64,000 nucleotides of DNA from Cyanomargarita calcarea GSE-NOS-MK-12-04C (lineage in GTDB: Bacteria > Cyanobacteriota > Cyanobacteriia > Cyanobacteriales > Nostocaceae): contig JAHHGZ010000020.1 in the NCBI GenBank assembly GCA_019359595.1, positions 83,009 to 147,008 on the forward strand, given 5' to 3'. Positions 17,695-27,169 of this stretch are shown here, piece after piece. The stretch's first letter is position 1. Each line of letters begins with the position of its first letter. Under the pieces are notes generated by a model that searched no databases, was not told the DNA's origin, and saw nothing but the letters and a program-made list of their open reading frames with translations. A program made the position numbers and the translations under genes.

Positions 17695-17997
17695 CTACCA
17701 ACTAGACTTAACCACTCCGGGCAAAAGACCTTGGTGTGCCCATTCCCGCAGTACGTTCCGAGACAGGCCAAAATCGCGATAAAAACCTCTAGGACGACCA
17801 GTTACCCAGCAGCGGTTATGACGGCGGGTTGGTGCGCTATTACGGGGTAGCTGTTGAATTTTCCGGTGAACGTTTAGCTTATCAAGGGGAGATTGAGCAT
17901 CTCTGAACTCGTCCATCAAAGCTTCACGCTTCTGGGCATACTGTTCCACCATCTTGGCGCGTTTTTTCTCGCGCTCAATCATGCTCTTTTTTGCCAT
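17695..17997 (-). CDS. rpsN: 30S ribosomal protein S14
   Basis: The 100-residue zinc-independent (long) form of S14, a small-subunit head protein near the tRNA site. Features are [16 protein letters not shown], the [30 protein letters not shown] core and the [15 protein letters not shown] end. The cysteine pairs of the short zinc form are absent. It lies alone rather than in a ribosomal protein operon, as is usual in cyanobacteria. Heptamer repeats flank it on both sides. Confidence 0.97.
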   Translation of the reverse strand: MAKKSMIEREKKRAKMVEQYAQKREALMDEFRDAQSPLDKLNVHRKIQQLPRNSAPTRRHNRCWVTGRPRGFYRDFGLSRNVLREWAHQGLLPGVVKSSW

Positions 17998-18061
17998 AAA
18001 TTCTGTAATTTTTGTTTAGACAGCATTTTCCATTCTATAGGAAATTATAATTTATGAGTGC

Positions 18062-18152
18062 TGAATTTCTAACTCCAAACTCCTAACTCCCAACTCCAAA
18101 CTCCAAACTCCTAACTCCTAACTCCAAACTCCTAACCCCTAACCCCTAACTC
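18062..18152. repeat. TAACTCC/CAACTCC/AAACTCC heptamer run
   Basis: Roughly twelve imperfect 7-bp units, running to the end of nth on its 3' side. This is a typical short tandemly repeated sequence of filamentous cyanobacteria. It ends a few bases inside the nth stop-codon region. Confidence 0.9.
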
Positions 18153-18826
18153 CCAGTATTTGCAGAAGGGCATAATTCAGCCAACTGACAAACTCCACAA
18201 GCAGGAGAACGAGCCTTACACACTGCCCGTCCATGATAAATTAGCCCAATTGACCAATTTTCCCAATCTGCTTGGGGTAACAACGGCATTAAATCGCGTT
18301 CAATGCGAATCGGGTCTGTATGCTCAGTAAAGCCCAAACGGTGGGTCAGGCGCTTGACGTGTGTATCAACTGTCACTCCGGCATTAATCCCATAGGCGTG
18401 GGCAAGAACTACATTTGCCGTTTTCCGTGCTACTCCCGGCAGCAGCAACAATTGTTCCATAGTCTTTGGCACTTGCCCGTCAAAATCCTTGACAATCATC
18501 CGACAAGCGCCTTGAATATTTTTCGCTTTGTTGCGATAGAACCCAGTGGAACGCACCAAGTTTTCTATCTCAGACAAATCAGCTTGAGCCATTGTTGCGG
18601 CATCGGGGAACCGGTCGAACAAAGCTGGTGTCACTTTATTCACCCGCTCATCAGTACATTGAGCGGAGAGAATCGTTGCCACCAGCAGTTGCATGGGTGT
18701 TTCGTAGTTCAAAGAACAGGTTGCATCAGGATAAAAATGCTTCAGACGGACTAGAACCTCTAGCGCCCGTTGCTTTTTAGATAACCGTTTGCGAGTACTG
18801 TTCACTGGAATAATTTTTGGACCCAT
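18146..18826 (-). CDS. nth: Endonuclease III
   Basis: A 226-residue DNA glycosylase/AP lyase of base-excision repair that removes oxidised pyrimidines. The helix-hairpin-helix LLPGVARKTANVVLAHAYG carries the catalytic Lys in VARKTANV, and VDTHVKRLTHRLG carries the catalytic Asp. The C-terminal 4Fe-4S motif is complete: C-X6-C-X2-C-X5-C in CKARSPACGVCQLAELC. The N-terminal Lys/Arg-rich extension is slightly long. The start codon overlaps the end of rseP by 25 bases, so the two genes are probably co-transcribed and translationally coupled. Confidence 0.95.
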   Translation of the reverse strand: MGPKIIPVNSTRKRLSKKQRALEVLVRLKHFYPDATCSLNYETPMQLLVATILSAQCTDERVNKVTPALFDRFPDAATMAQADLSEIENLVRSTGFYRNKAKNIQGACRMIVKDFDGQVPKTMEQLLLLPGVARKTANVVLAHAYGINAGVTVDTHVKRLTHRLGFTEHTDPIRIERDLMPLLPQADWENWSIGLIYHGRAVCKARSPACGVCQLAELCPSANTGS

Positions 18827-19887
18827 GCAAGTTGGGTAGTTTCCTTAACTATCAGAAAAATTCCCAGTCCTAACAGTAGCACTAAACCTGTTTGCATTAC
18901 CCCTTCTTGGATGCGAGTTGGTAAAGGTTTACCGCGCAAACCTTCAATCAAGAGAAACGCGAGTTGTCCGCCATCCAAAGCTGGCAAGGGCAGAATATTA
19001 ATGACAGCCAGGTTAATGCTAATCAGAGCCGCAAAAAAGAACAAGCTGCCTGTATCATTTTGGGCAATGCTAGCGCCAATTTGGACAATTTTTACGGGTC
19101 CAGCAACTTGGGAGGCTGTTTCGCCAAAGTTGTTAATTAATTGCCCAAAGCCTTGAAATGTCATGATGACAATTCGTTGAAATTCGGTAGCACCAAGGTT
19201 GAAAGCTTCTCCAATGTTTTTGACTCTCCGGCGTTCAACCTTTCCATTGGGAGAAAGTCCGATGCCAATGCTACCACCCTTTGCTTTGGCTTCCGGAATC
19301 ACATTTACAGACAGTTTTTGGTCACCACGGGCAATATCTAATTGAATTTGGTTGCCTGCATTCGTTTTAATGATGTCCCTTAAAGCGTCTAAATCTTGTA
19401 ACGATGTCCCAAATTGTTTTTGATTGGCGGCTAAGATGACATCCCCCGGCTTAATTCCGGCTTTTTCTGCGACAGAACTGACATCTGGTGCTAACTGTTG
19501 GATTAAAACTCCTGGTTGGCTTGCTTGCGGTACACCAACAAAGTTAGCCTGCGCTACCAACAAAAAGTAAGCGAATATTAAATTTGCAATTACTCCAGCG
19601 CTGATGACGATCGCCCGATCTAAAATAGGGCGGTTGCTTAACAGATTCGGGTCATTGGGTGCAATCTCACAATCTGGATCGTCGTCGGGAAAGCCCACAA
19701 ATCCACCCAAAGGAAAAGCGCGAATCGCATATTCGGTTTGCGATCCTTGGTACTTCCAAATAACTGGGCCAAAGCCCAGAGAAAATCGATTGACGTAAAT
19801 ACCCTGAGAACGTGCTGCAATAAAGTGTCCCAGTTCGTGTACCAAGATTAAAACAGCCAAAACTGCGATCGCCGCTAAAACTGACAT
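18802..19887 (-). CDS. rseP: RIP zinc metalloprotease RseP (site-2 protease)
   Basis: A 361-residue intramembrane metalloprotease. The first helix carries HELGH (residues 17-21), which binds zinc. One PDZ domain (about 120-200, PGDVILAANQKQF) follows, and the third metal ligand lies in LPLPALDGGQLAF within the C-terminal membrane segment. A last hydrophobic helix ends near TQLAWVQKLFQ. Members cleave anti-sigma factors or signal-peptide remnants within the membrane. It is upstream of and overlaps nth. Length and motif spacing are normal for the cyanobacterial type with one PDZ domain. Confidence 0.94.
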   Translation of the reverse strand: MSVLAAIAVLAVLILVHELGHFIAARSQGIYVNRFSLGFGPVIWKYQGSQTEYAIRAFPLGGFVGFPDDDPDCEIAPNDPNLLSNRPILDRAIVISAGVIANLIFAYFLLVAQANFVGVPQASQPGVLIQQLAPDVSSVAEKAGIKPGDVILAANQKQFGTSLQDLDALRDIIKTNAGNQIQLDIARGDQKLSVNVIPEAKAKGGSIGIGLSPNGKVERRRVKNIGEAFNLGATEFQRIVIMTFQGFGQLINNFGETASQVAGPVKIVQIGASIAQNDTGSLFFFAALISINLAVINILPLPALDGGQLAFLLIEGLRGKPLPTRIQEGVMQTGLVLLLGLGIFLIVKETTQLAWVQKLFQ

Positions 19888-20099
19888 AGATAAATTTTGT
19901 AAACTTCAGAAAGTTATAACTATCTTCATTCTAAAATGCACGACACTCGTTCATCGGAAATCGGGTATTAAAAATAAGGAATTGGGAGTACGGAACAGGT
20001 GAATGGGCATAAAAATACTAAGTAACTTCTAAAAAGTAAGTTATCCGTCATCGTTAGGTGTCTCTTTTGACCGGACAGGCAACAGACCTATCCTACAAA

Positions 20100-20288
20100 C
20101 ATATTTTGGATGAAGGAAGAAGGAAGAGATTTACAAGATGTGGATTCAGACCCCAACTCAAAACGGGCGACCCTGAGAACGGTCGGCGTATTAAACCCCA
20201 ACTCCCAACTCCCAACTTTGCTCCTCCCTACTCTCCATTCCCAACTCCTAACTCCTAACTCCTAACTCCTAACTCCTAACTCCTAACA
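20100..20288. repeat. Composite heptamer repeat block
   Basis: A short GGAAGAA run (about 20110-20128) is followed by a segment resembling the one after the 17011 repeat (ACAAGATGTGGATTCAGA and GGTCGGCGTATTAAA). It then changes to CAACTCC/TAACTCC heptamers (about 20196-20286) up to the serS stop codon. There is no ORF. Confidence 0.85.
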
Positions 20289-20290
20289 AA

Positions 20291-21571
20291 TTACAACACC
20301 TCTCGCCCAAAATAACGTTGCAGGGCTTCGGGTATCCGCACTGTCCCATCAGGTTGTTGATAATTTTCCAAAATTGCCGCCATAGTCCGTCCCACGGCTA
20401 AACCAGAACCATTCAGAGTATGTACGAACTGAGTACCTTTTTTACCACTTTCCTTAAAGCGGATATCACCCCGTCGGGCTTGGAAGTCAACACAATTGGA
20501 ACAACTAGAAATTTCCCGATACTTCCCAGATGAAGGCAACCACACCTCTAAGTCGTAAGTTTTCGCGGAAGAAAATCCCAAATCCCCAGTGCATAACTCT
20601 AGCACCCGGTAAGGTAACTGCAACGCCTGCAAAATCGCTTCTGCATTACCCACCAACTTTTCTAACTCTTCAAAAGAGGTGCTGGGATGGACAAATTTTA
20701 CCAACTCAATCTTGTTGAATTGATGCAAGCGAATCAATCCCCGCATATCTCGTCCATAACTACCAGCTTCCCGGCGAAAACAGGGAGTGTATGCACAATA
20801 ATATATAGGTAAATCTTCCTGCCGGAGGATTTCCCCACGATAGAAGTTAGTCAGCGGAACTTCTGCCGTCGGAATTAGCCACAAATCATCGTCAGCGCAT
20901 TTAAAACTTTCTTCCGCAAATTTGGGTAGCTGACCGGTTGCAGTGAGAGACTCTGTGTTAACTAAAATAGGCGGACTAACTTCCACATAACCCGCTTGGG
21001 TTTGTTTGTCGAGCATAAATTGAATTAATGCCCTCTCCAACAAAGCACCGGCACCAATTAGAGTCACGAAGCGACTTTGCGCTACTTTCACCGCTCGCTC
21101 AACATTGAGAATACCCAACTTTTCGCCAATTTCCCAGTGGTCAATAATATTTGGATTCTGGGGAAGATATTCATCACCCCAACGCCGGATTTCCACATTT
21201 TCTTGCTCATTCTTGCCAATGGGTGTAGAGTCACTTGGCAAGTTGGGAAGTGTGAGTAAAAGTTCTTGAATTTTTACCTTAAGTTCTTTTTCCTGGGGTT
21301 CCAGTTCGCTTAATGTAGCTTTAATAGATTTACCTTCAGTTCGCAAAGCCAGAATTTCTGCTCCTTTGGGGTCGGAGCCTGTTTTAATTTTCTTGGGGAT
21401 GGAGTCAGCAATTTCGTTGCTACGGGCTTGCAGTTGACTTCTAGTCACTTCTAATTCCCGTTGCTGCCTATCGAAATCTAAAATAGGTTGAATGTTATAT
21501 TTGTCGCCACGACCACTCAACCGTTCTTGAACTAATTGTGGATTTTCCCGTATTTGCTTAATATCCAGCAC
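20291..21571 (-). CDS. serS: Serine--tRNA ligase
   Basis: A 426-residue class II aminoacyl-tRNA synthetase charging tRNA-Ser. The N-terminal antiparallel coiled coil that grips the long variable arm spans about 25-110. Motif 2 is seen in [22 protein letters not shown], and motif 3 in [19 protein letters not shown]. Serine-site residues lie in [13 protein letters not shown]. It starts with [14 protein letters not shown], as in the family. It lies between heptamer repeat blocks and appears to be a single-gene unit. Confidence 0.97.
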   Translation of the reverse strand: MLDIKQIRENPQLVQERLSGRGDKYNIQPILDFDRQQRELEVTRSQLQARSNEIADSIPKKIKTGSDPKGAEILALRTEGKSIKATLSELEPQEKELKVKIQELLLTLPNLPSDSTPIGKNEQENVEIRRWGDEYLPQNPNIIDHWEIGEKLGILNVERAVKVAQSRFVTLIGAGALLERALIQFMLDKQTQAGYVEVSPPILVNTESLTATGQLPKFAEESFKCADDDLWLIPTAEVPLTNFYRGEILRQEDLPIYYCAYTPCFRREAGSYGRDMRGLIRLHQFNKIELVKFVHPSTSFEELEKLVGNAEAILQALQLPYRVLELCTGDLGFSSAKTYDLEVWLPSSGKYREISSCSNCVDFQARRGDIRFKESGKKGTQFVHTLNGSGLAVGRTMAAILENYQQPDGTVRIPEALQRYFGREVL

Positions 21572-21654
21572 AGATTTTTGTTTTGCTTTTGCCTACTACC
21601 TCGGGCATTTTAGGAGTTTTCGCCACTTTTACACAACTAAATAGTATCAAAATT

Positions 21655-21741
21655 GGGAGGAGGGGAGTTGGGAGTTAGGAATTGGGAGTCTTTGTGTTAA
21701 AAATTTATAACTCATAACTCCTAACTCCTAACTCCTAACTT
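21655..21741. repeat. Heptamer repeats in inverted arrangement
   Basis: GGAGTTGGGAGTTAGGA units (about 21660-21690) face CTCATAACTCCTAACTCC units (about 21710-21740). They sit between serS and the DUF3611 gene and can fold into a hairpin after the latter. Confidence 0.85.
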
Positions 21742-21752
21742 TTGCCGACCTT

Positions 21753-22364
21753 TCAAGGTTTTGTAATGCGGTTTAGCAGCCAAATAGAGCCTAGAAGCCC
21801 TGCAAAATGTGCTGAAATTGTATTGGTATTTGCTTGCACTACGAAAATATCTAATGGCTGAATAACTCTACTAGGGTCAACTTGGGTTATGGTTCCGGGT
21901 ATGATTTGAGATACTGTTAGCGACTTTGTTAACAAAATTCCCACGATCGCCTGCGCTCCTATAAGGGTTAATAATATCCCAACCAAATGCAGAATTAGCC
22001 CCAAACGAACAACTTGGACTGTTTCGAGTTTGCGCGGATGGTTGCTAGGGTTTGACGAGTCGAGTTGTCTGCCGATGCGGATATAACGGAAAGAGATAAA
22101 AATACCTATCCCTAAGACAACTAACCCACAAATTGCAAAAAAGATACCAAGTCCAGTTCCTGAACCAGTTCCTGAAACAGTACCTGTAACACCTCTAGCA
22201 CCTGAACTGGAGTTCGCACTGAAAGTAGCAAACAGTAAAATTCCCCCAGACACCAAGCCTAGAACTAATTGCGCCCAAAAGGTAATCTGACCTGTAAGGC
22301 GAAATGTTTGGGCGATCGCCCGACGTGTAGATGAAGATGATTGAGCATCGAGGTTTTCTGACAT
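21753..22364 (-). CDS. DUF3611 family membrane protein
   Basis: A 203-residue protein of the DUF3611 family found in cyanobacteria and plastids. It begins with a soluble segment (SSTRRAIAQTFRLTGQITFWAQLVLG). Four hydrophobic helices follow, at about 28-48, 75-97, 122-145 and 180-198, with a Gly/Ser/Thr-rich loop (TGTVSGTGSGTG) between the first two. Function is unknown; a thylakoid or inner-membrane location is likely. The C-terminal HFAGLLGSIWLLNRITK is conserved in the family. It has its own upstream region and no close operon partner. Confidence 0.85.
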   Translation of the reverse strand: MSENLDAQSSSSTRRAIAQTFRLTGQITFWAQLVLGLVSGGILLFATFSANSSSGARGVTGTVSGTGSGTGLGIFFAICGLVVLGIGIFISFRYIRIGRQLDSSNPSNHPRKLETVQVVRLGLILHLVGILLTLIGAQAIVGILLTKSLTVSQIIPGTITQVDPSRVIQPLDIFVVQANTNTISAHFAGLLGSIWLLNRITKP

Positions 22365-22448
22365 ATCGATCGCTAATGTGTTAAGCGCTTGATAAATTTA
22401 CTATCACACTTAAACGATCCTCCTCGCGTATTTCAAGTCTATATAATC

Positions 22449-22590
22449 ATAGGAATTACGCAAAATTCTCGCCAAAAGCCCACAGAGTCGCTCTAGTGGT
22501 AATAGCTACGCTCTTGGCGTTGCGCCTACATCTGGCTTGCCGGACGCAGGTTATTAGCACTACATTGGTTATATTTTGCGTAAGTCTAAA
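22449..22590. mobile_element. Small inverted-repeat element (ACTTACGCA family)
   Basis: An ORF-less segment of about 140 bp with imperfect terminal inverted repeats: ATAGGAATTACGCA at 22449 and TTTTGCGTAAGTCT at 22574-22587. The same terminal sequence bounds the 105-bp element at 33814-33918, and one end occurs near 63850. It is a MITE-like element without a transposase, and its interior differs from that of the other copies. Confidence 0.65.
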
Positions 22591-23067
22591 AATCAGTAGG
22601 AAATCCTTGAAAATGTGTGTTTTCAAGGCTGAGGGGCTTTTCACCATACATCTTGCTATGACTTAATCTTGTTACATCCCTACTGGGATAATTGCACTCG
22701 AACAAAGTGTTTATTAAGTTTTACAGAAAAAGATGCATTTTACCTTTAAAATTACTGAGACGGCATTTTATACTTAAGCAGTCCTCACCCGCTTGGCATT
22801 ACTTGACACAAAAGCGGCGTTAAACCCCGTTGTCAATAGCGCTCCTCACCACACCGCTCTTGCACTCGGGTAAGGACTAACTTTTGTGCGCCCTTAAAAT
22901 TGGCGTAGCTGTTCCACGACTAACAAACGTGGCTGTTCGTGTAATGTCAGACTTTGGCAATCTAGCCTAAGTAGCGTTATATACTTACGAATCAGGGGGT
23001 AGCACTATATACTGACTATAACGTTCGTAGGCTCAACCCTCAGGCATATTTTAGCCATTCAACAACC
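22591..23067. other. Intergenic, no gene recognised
   Basis: About 480 bases between the small element and padR. The GC-richer middle (about 22780-22960) has several short complementary stretches but no RNA family I recognise. The padR promoter should lie near 22980-23060. PadR proteins often bind inverted repeats in their own promoters, but I see no clear operator. Confidence 0.4.
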
Positions 23068-23415
23068 ATGAAACTTGAGGATATATATCAGTTCTTTGAG
23101 AATCCTCCGCCAACCTATCTCTGTCAAGAATTAGCAGTTTGTTACATCTTGTATGTTTTGTTACAAGGTGAATCTTATGGGACTGAGTTAATCCAAAAAC
23201 TAGAGACTGAATACCCAACCTATCGTCTTTCGGATACCGTACTCTACAGTGCGATTAAATTTCTGGAAGATCAAAGGGCAGTAACTGGGTATTGGAAGAA
23301 ACTAGAAGGACGCGGACGTCCGAGGCGGATGTACCAAGTTTCCCCAGAATGGCAAACTCAAGCGGAGGATTTAGCTCGTCTTTGGCAACAGTACATAAAT
23401 CGGAGGACAAATTAA
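23068..23415 (+). CDS. PadR family transcriptional regulator
   Basis: A 115-residue winged-helix regulator. The core is LCQELAVCYILYVLLQGESYGTELIQKLE, followed by the recognition helix LSDTVLYSAIKFLEDQRAVTGYW and the wing GRGRPRRMYQVSP, a clear PadR signature. The C-terminus is a short dimerising helix, as in compact PadR proteins. Such proteins usually repress genes for stress or membrane functions. The next gene, on the same strand 55 bases downstream, encodes a cytochrome b6f haem-insertion factor, so the two may share a transcript. The inducer is unknown. Confidence 0.9.
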   Translation: MKLEDIYQFFENPPPTYLCQELAVCYILYVLLQGESYGTELIQKLETEYPTYRLSDTVLYSAIKFLEDQRAVTGYWKKLEGRGRPRRMYQVSPEWQTQAEDLARLWQQYINRRTN

Positions 23416-23470
23416 CGAATAATTAATAATGAATGAGTAAATCTCCTCCAGGGAACCTGTAAGCGTAGTT

Positions 23471-23998
23471 ATGGATACTGCTATTCTGCCATCCACGTTG
23501 TTGCTAACTTTGTTGATGATGGTCGGGCTGCTTTTCTTTATTCGCGCCTCGACCAAAGACCGGACAGAGGTAGCGCAACTGGTTTCCGAGCAAGATGAAG
23601 CCACTTTAATGCCGAAAATTAAGGAATATTTTCAAGCGCGGTCTTACCGAGTGGCAGCGGTGGACTCAAAACAAAACCAAGTGACTTTTGAAGGCAATGT
23701 TCGCCCCAGTTGGTTTTTAGCGGTGTTTTTGACACTGCTAGCAGCATCTGGTACTCTTTGCCTGTCACTGGTTTTGTCGCTGCTTTTTCCTAAGTTGGGT
23801 AATGTGTTTTTAGGCTTAGTATTGCTGTCGCCATTAAGTGGCGTTTTTTATTGGAAAAAGTCTGGAAGGCTTGAGAAGGTCTCGTTGAAGCTGGAAGCAG
23901 TCAAGAGCGAACAAGCTTTATACAGTAAAATCACTGTAATTGCCCATAGAGATGAACTCTTTGAGTTACAAAGATTATTACAGTTAAAGAAAGAGTGA
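23471..23998 (+). CDS. Cofactor assembly of complex C subunit B (CCB2/CCB4-like)
   Basis: A 175-residue membrane protein of the CCB2/CCB4 (DUF2930) family, needed in chloroplasts for covalent attachment of haem c(n) to cytochrome b6. There is one helix at the N-terminus (about 5-24) and two adjacent helices (about 82-108 and 110-128). Soluble segments carry IKEYFQARSYRVAAVDSKQNQVTFEG and SLKLEAVKSEQALYSKITVIAHRDEL. It probably acts in the thylakoid membrane during cytochrome b6f assembly. A strong hairpin follows the stop codon by three bases. Confidence 0.85.
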   Translation: MDTAILPSTLLLTLLMMVGLLFFIRASTKDRTEVAQLVSEQDEATLMPKIKEYFQARSYRVAAVDSKQNQVTFEGNVRPSWFLAVFLTLLAASGTLCLSLVLSLLFPKLGNVFLGLVLLSPLSGVFYWKKSGRLEKVSLKLEAVKSEQALYSKITVIAHRDELFELQRLLQLKKE

Positions 23999-24000
23999 AT

Positions 24001-24044
24001 AAGTGTACGTTCGCAAGATGAGGGCATCTTACGAACGTACACTT
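24001..24044 (+). terminator. Long hairpin after the CCB gene
   Basis: The arms AAGTGTACGTTCG and CGAACGTACACTT pair perfectly. After one mismatch they continue as AAGATG/CATCTT around an AGGG loop, giving a stem of about 20 bp. No T-run follows, so it may act as a factor-aided terminator, a 3' protecting structure or a mobile palindrome. Confidence 0.7.
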
Positions 24045-25216
24045 ATGAGTTACGGATACTATCCACTTACCCTAAAACATCCTCTGGTTTAGGCATTTTG
24101 CGGGAGTATCCTCACTAAGCAGTGGTCAACGGGTATTCAGCTTTTCGCGCCACAAGGGCGTTTCTGAGCCGGAATGGTCACTGTTTACGACTGTTCGCTG
24201 GTTTTAAAGGGCTGAGGAAGCCCAATTTATCGAATCCAAAAGGACAATTCTAAGGGAACTGTTCGTTTTTGTGGATTTGAGCGTAATTAGCTAAGTCGTG
24301 AGGAAAAAAGCTTTATTCTTGCCTACGGTGTTTGGCTTTTTATAATCTGCTTTATTGCTGGGCAAAAATATGTACGCCCAAGGGCGATTATTTCGCTCAG
24401 TAAGGAAGCCTAAGCTAATTCCTCACTCCTGAAGACTTTTCTTTTGAGACTAAGATTCAACCCATCCAACAAGCAGTAGCTTCAAGAAGAGTTGTTTGTC
24501 TTTTTAACAGTTATCAGTTAGTTGGATACAGGGTTTAACCACGGAGTGTTTTACGCCACAAGCGTGTACCTGAATGGGGATCTTGCTCTTATAAGCGAAT
24601 TACTAATCCACCACAATTTGCCTGATAACTATTCGCTTTTTTAACTAAATGGGTCTTAATCGTCAAGACCGCTACAGACTAAAAAAATTATTTTGTGAAT
24701 AAACATGGGATTTTGCCAGTAAATAGTTGCCCTGGAGCCATACTTAACTATTTAACGCCACATTACATTTTTCGGGAGTAATTTAGGAGCCATCAGTAGT
24801 AAAATACCGCTTGCGGCTCCAAATTACCTTAAGAAAACTTGTCATTGTTGCGACAAAAAGTTGCTCTTCTTCGGTAACGTTTGACTCGACAATGCGAACA
24901 TCGGTTTCTTCCAAACTTGGGTAAGACGGAAGCTCAGACTGCCTTTGTTTGCGCTTGTCGATGGTTTACGGTTGGGCTTGGGGGAACAGAAGTTTGGTTC
25001 CTACCCTTCACCCCACTTAGTTTACGGTACAGCAAGCTAGGGCTTTACTTTTCACGAACAGGGCGCTTGGGTATGCTCCGCTAACACCAATGAAGTCAGA
25101 GTGTCTGACCTCCTGCTTTGTTATAAACAGACAAAGAGCTAGCTTTCGCTCAAGTTTTGGCATAACAAGCGTTTTACTCCGCTTGGACGTTACGTCAATA
25201 GACAACTATTTATGGT
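24045..25216. other. Large intergenic region without a recognisable gene
   Basis: About 1170 bases. ORFs of 60-70 codons here have no family features and unusual composition. Many short inverted stretches (for example GCGCCACAAGGGCG near 24150 and ACGCCACAAGCGTGT near 24553) suggest structured or decayed sequence. It does not resemble RNase P RNA, tmRNA or SRP RNA as I know them. Confidence 0.4.
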
Positions 25217-25534
25217 TTATCGGCCAGCTACAGCCAGAGCTTCTTGACCTGGGGATGGTTCTAATATCCTCAAGCTAGGAAACAAGAAATGATTTTCTTC
25301 TACATATTGGGCACCAAACAGTCCCTTCTCCGCCCAGAAATAGCGATCCGTAGTGTGCTCATTGCGCTTTACAAGTAGCAGTGCAGGTGGCAAGATTCCC
25401 TCAGCTTGAATGAATTTCCGAGCTGCTGTCACAGGTTTCTCTTCACCACTCTCGATGCTAAATTGAGGCACATGCTCTAGAATCCGCCGTCCTTCCTGGC
25501 GACGGCGACTTTTCCGCTTCCGTCTCCTTGCCAA
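25217..25534 (-). CDS. DUF3155 family protein
   Basis: A small basic protein of 105 residues. The very Arg/Lys-rich N-terminus (MARRRKRKSRRRQEGRRI) precedes the conserved block LEHVPQFSIESGEEKPVTAARKFI and KRNEHTTDRYFWAEKGLFGAQYVEENHFLFPSL, which I recognise as DUF3155, a cyanobacterial family. Function is unknown; the basic start would allow nucleic acid or ribosome binding, but that is conjecture. It starts at ATG 25534, facing the kinase gene promoter region. The AT-rich stretch 25560-25790 between the two genes is probably a shared divergent promoter area. Confidence 0.8.
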   Translation of the reverse strand: MARRRKRKSRRRQEGRRILEHVPQFSIESGEEKPVTAARKFIQAEGILPPALLLVKRNEHTTDRYFWAEKGLFGAQYVEENHFLFPSLRILEPSPGQEALAVAGR

Positions 25535-25801
25535 CCTATTGTCCTCCTGTTTGCAAGCTACAGATTGTAGTGATAGCTACAAAATCAGTCGTAATTATAT
25601 AAGTTCTAGTAAAAAAAATCAAGGGTTTTTAAAGTTTTGATAAAACAAATTAACAAACATAATAAATCAAAAGCCTTTAAGAACATAATGCCCTAGAGCG
25701 AAGCAATTACTTGCAATATTTAGTTAAGCTTTGTTAAATAGAAAAACCAACTTCTAGTCCTTGTCTTCCCTTTTATCCTTAATCTTGAGGAAGATTTGAA
25801 A

Positions 25802-27148
25802 ATGTTAACGTCTGCCAGCTCTGAGTTTGTTGCTCTGTGTCGAGAGCAAATGGCTGTGTTAGCCCGCTCTTTAGGGGCATCTTTGAGCATTGTCTATTTA
25901 ACACAAGAATTGGTAGAAGCTCCGACTTTGGAGACAAAACTGATTCCTGTAGCGGTTTATCCCGAGGCTGTACAGCTTAGTCCGGGGCAAAATGCCTTGT
26001 TGGATGGTTCCCCTCATTTTGAGCCTGTAAGTTCCTTCTTCCGCAAGCAACTGACTCTTAAAAATGCTTTGACATTACCCAAGACTAAAAATCGGCTGTT
26101 ACCCTCAGCCCAAGAGTCTCCAACACCAAAAGAAGAATATTTGCGCTCAAGAAGCGACCAAATTGTTTTACCTCTAATTCATGAAAATGTGGTAATGGGG
26201 TTTCTGGTCACGGGTAGGGAAGATCGGCCATGGAACGAACCGGAACGTAATGAAATTGAAAGCATTGTCCAAACTTTAACCCTTGGCTGCATTTTGGATC
26301 GACGTCGCATATGGTTGGAGATGCAGTTGCAACAACAACAAATTCTCCAAGAAAGGCAGCGGGATTTGTTAGATAATTTATTACATCAATTTCGCAACCC
26401 GTTAACAGCACTGAGAACCTTTGGTAAACTTTTGTTAAAAAGATTGCGACCGGGAGATGCCAATCGAGAGGTAGCAGCTAGTATTGTGCGAGAGAGCGAT
26501 CGCCTGGAAGAATTACTGAAACAATTTGATAAAGTAATTGACTTAACAGCGGCAGATTTAACCCCACTCTTACCACTGCAAAACGAAGTATTCGTAGAAG
26601 CAACCGTACAAGAACGACAGAAGCCAATGCTTTTGTTACCTGGAACGGGAGAGAAAGAAGTTGATTGTTTTTATAAAGATTTATTAGAACCGTTGTTAGT
26701 TTCAGCCAAAGCAATAGCACGAGAGCGAAATCTAACATTAATCGCCGAAATTCCTCCTAATTTACCTAAAGTTCGGGTTAACTTTAAGGCATTGCAGGAA
26801 GTATTAAATAATATTATTGATAATGCATTAAAATATACTCCCGCAGGCGGTAAGATTTTGATTCAAGCAGGTCAAGAAAAGGCTAATTATCAAGGAGTAG
26901 CTATTAGTGATAATGGTCCTGGCATTCCAGTGCAAGATTTAGAGCATCTTGGCGAGCGTCATTACCGAGGAGTGCAAGCACAGACTGCAATTCCAGGTAC
27001 CGGTTTGGGATTAGCGATCGCCAAACAACTAATAGAGCAAATGCATGGTGAAATTCAAGTTTTTAGCCCTGCATTGAACTGGCAAGTTCAATCTTCAAAT
27101 AAGCCGGGAACGACGTTTGTTATTTGGTTGCCGGAAGTTAAAAGTTAG
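25802..27148 (+). CDS. GAF sensor histidine kinase (Hik2/CSK-like)
   Basis: A soluble kinase of about 448 residues. The N-terminal GAF-like domain spans about 10-170 (FVALCREQMAVLARSLGASLSIVYL and IVLPLIHENVVMGFLVTGRED). The H box HQFRNPLTALRTFGKLLLKRL has the phosphorylated His near residue 195. The ATP-binding domain has the N box (EVLNNIIDNALKYTP), G1 (ISDNGPGIP) and G2 (GTGLGLAIAKQLI). The H box and layout resemble cyanobacterial Hik2, the relative of chloroplast sensor kinase that reports plastoquinone or salt state; that identity is inferred. I chose the ATG at 25802 because GAGGAAG lies before it at normal spacing. No response regulator gene is nearby. Confidence 0.85.
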   Translation: MLTSASSEFVALCREQMAVLARSLGASLSIVYLTQELVEAPTLETKLIPVAVYPEAVQLSPGQNALLDGSPHFEPVSSFFRKQLTLKNALTLPKTKNRLLPSAQESPTPKEEYLRSRSDQIVLPLIHENVVMGFLVTGREDRPWNEPERNEIESIVQTLTLGCILDRRRIWLEMQLQQQQILQERQRDLLDNLLHQFRNPLTALRTFGKLLLKRLRPGDANREVAASIVRESDRLEELLKQFDKVIDLTAADLTPLLPLQNEVFVEATVQERQKPMLLLPGTGEKEVDCFYKDLLEPLLVSAKAIARERNLTLIAEIPPNLPKVRVNFKALQEVLNNIIDNALKYTPAGGKILIQAGQEKANYQGVAISDNGPGIPVQDLEHLGERHYRGVQAQTAIPGTGLGLAIAKQLIEQMHGEIQVFSPALNWQVQSSNKPGTTFVIWLPEVKS

Positions 27149-27169
27149 GAGTTAGGAGTTAGGAGATGT

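Noticed and set aside
22456..22647. 63-codon ORF over the small inverted-repeat element
   Set aside because: It runs across the element end and has no conserved features.
24881..25278. Three short ORFs in the gap before the DUF3155 gene
   Set aside because: Unordered composition, many Cys, Arg and Trp residues, mutual overlap and no family features.
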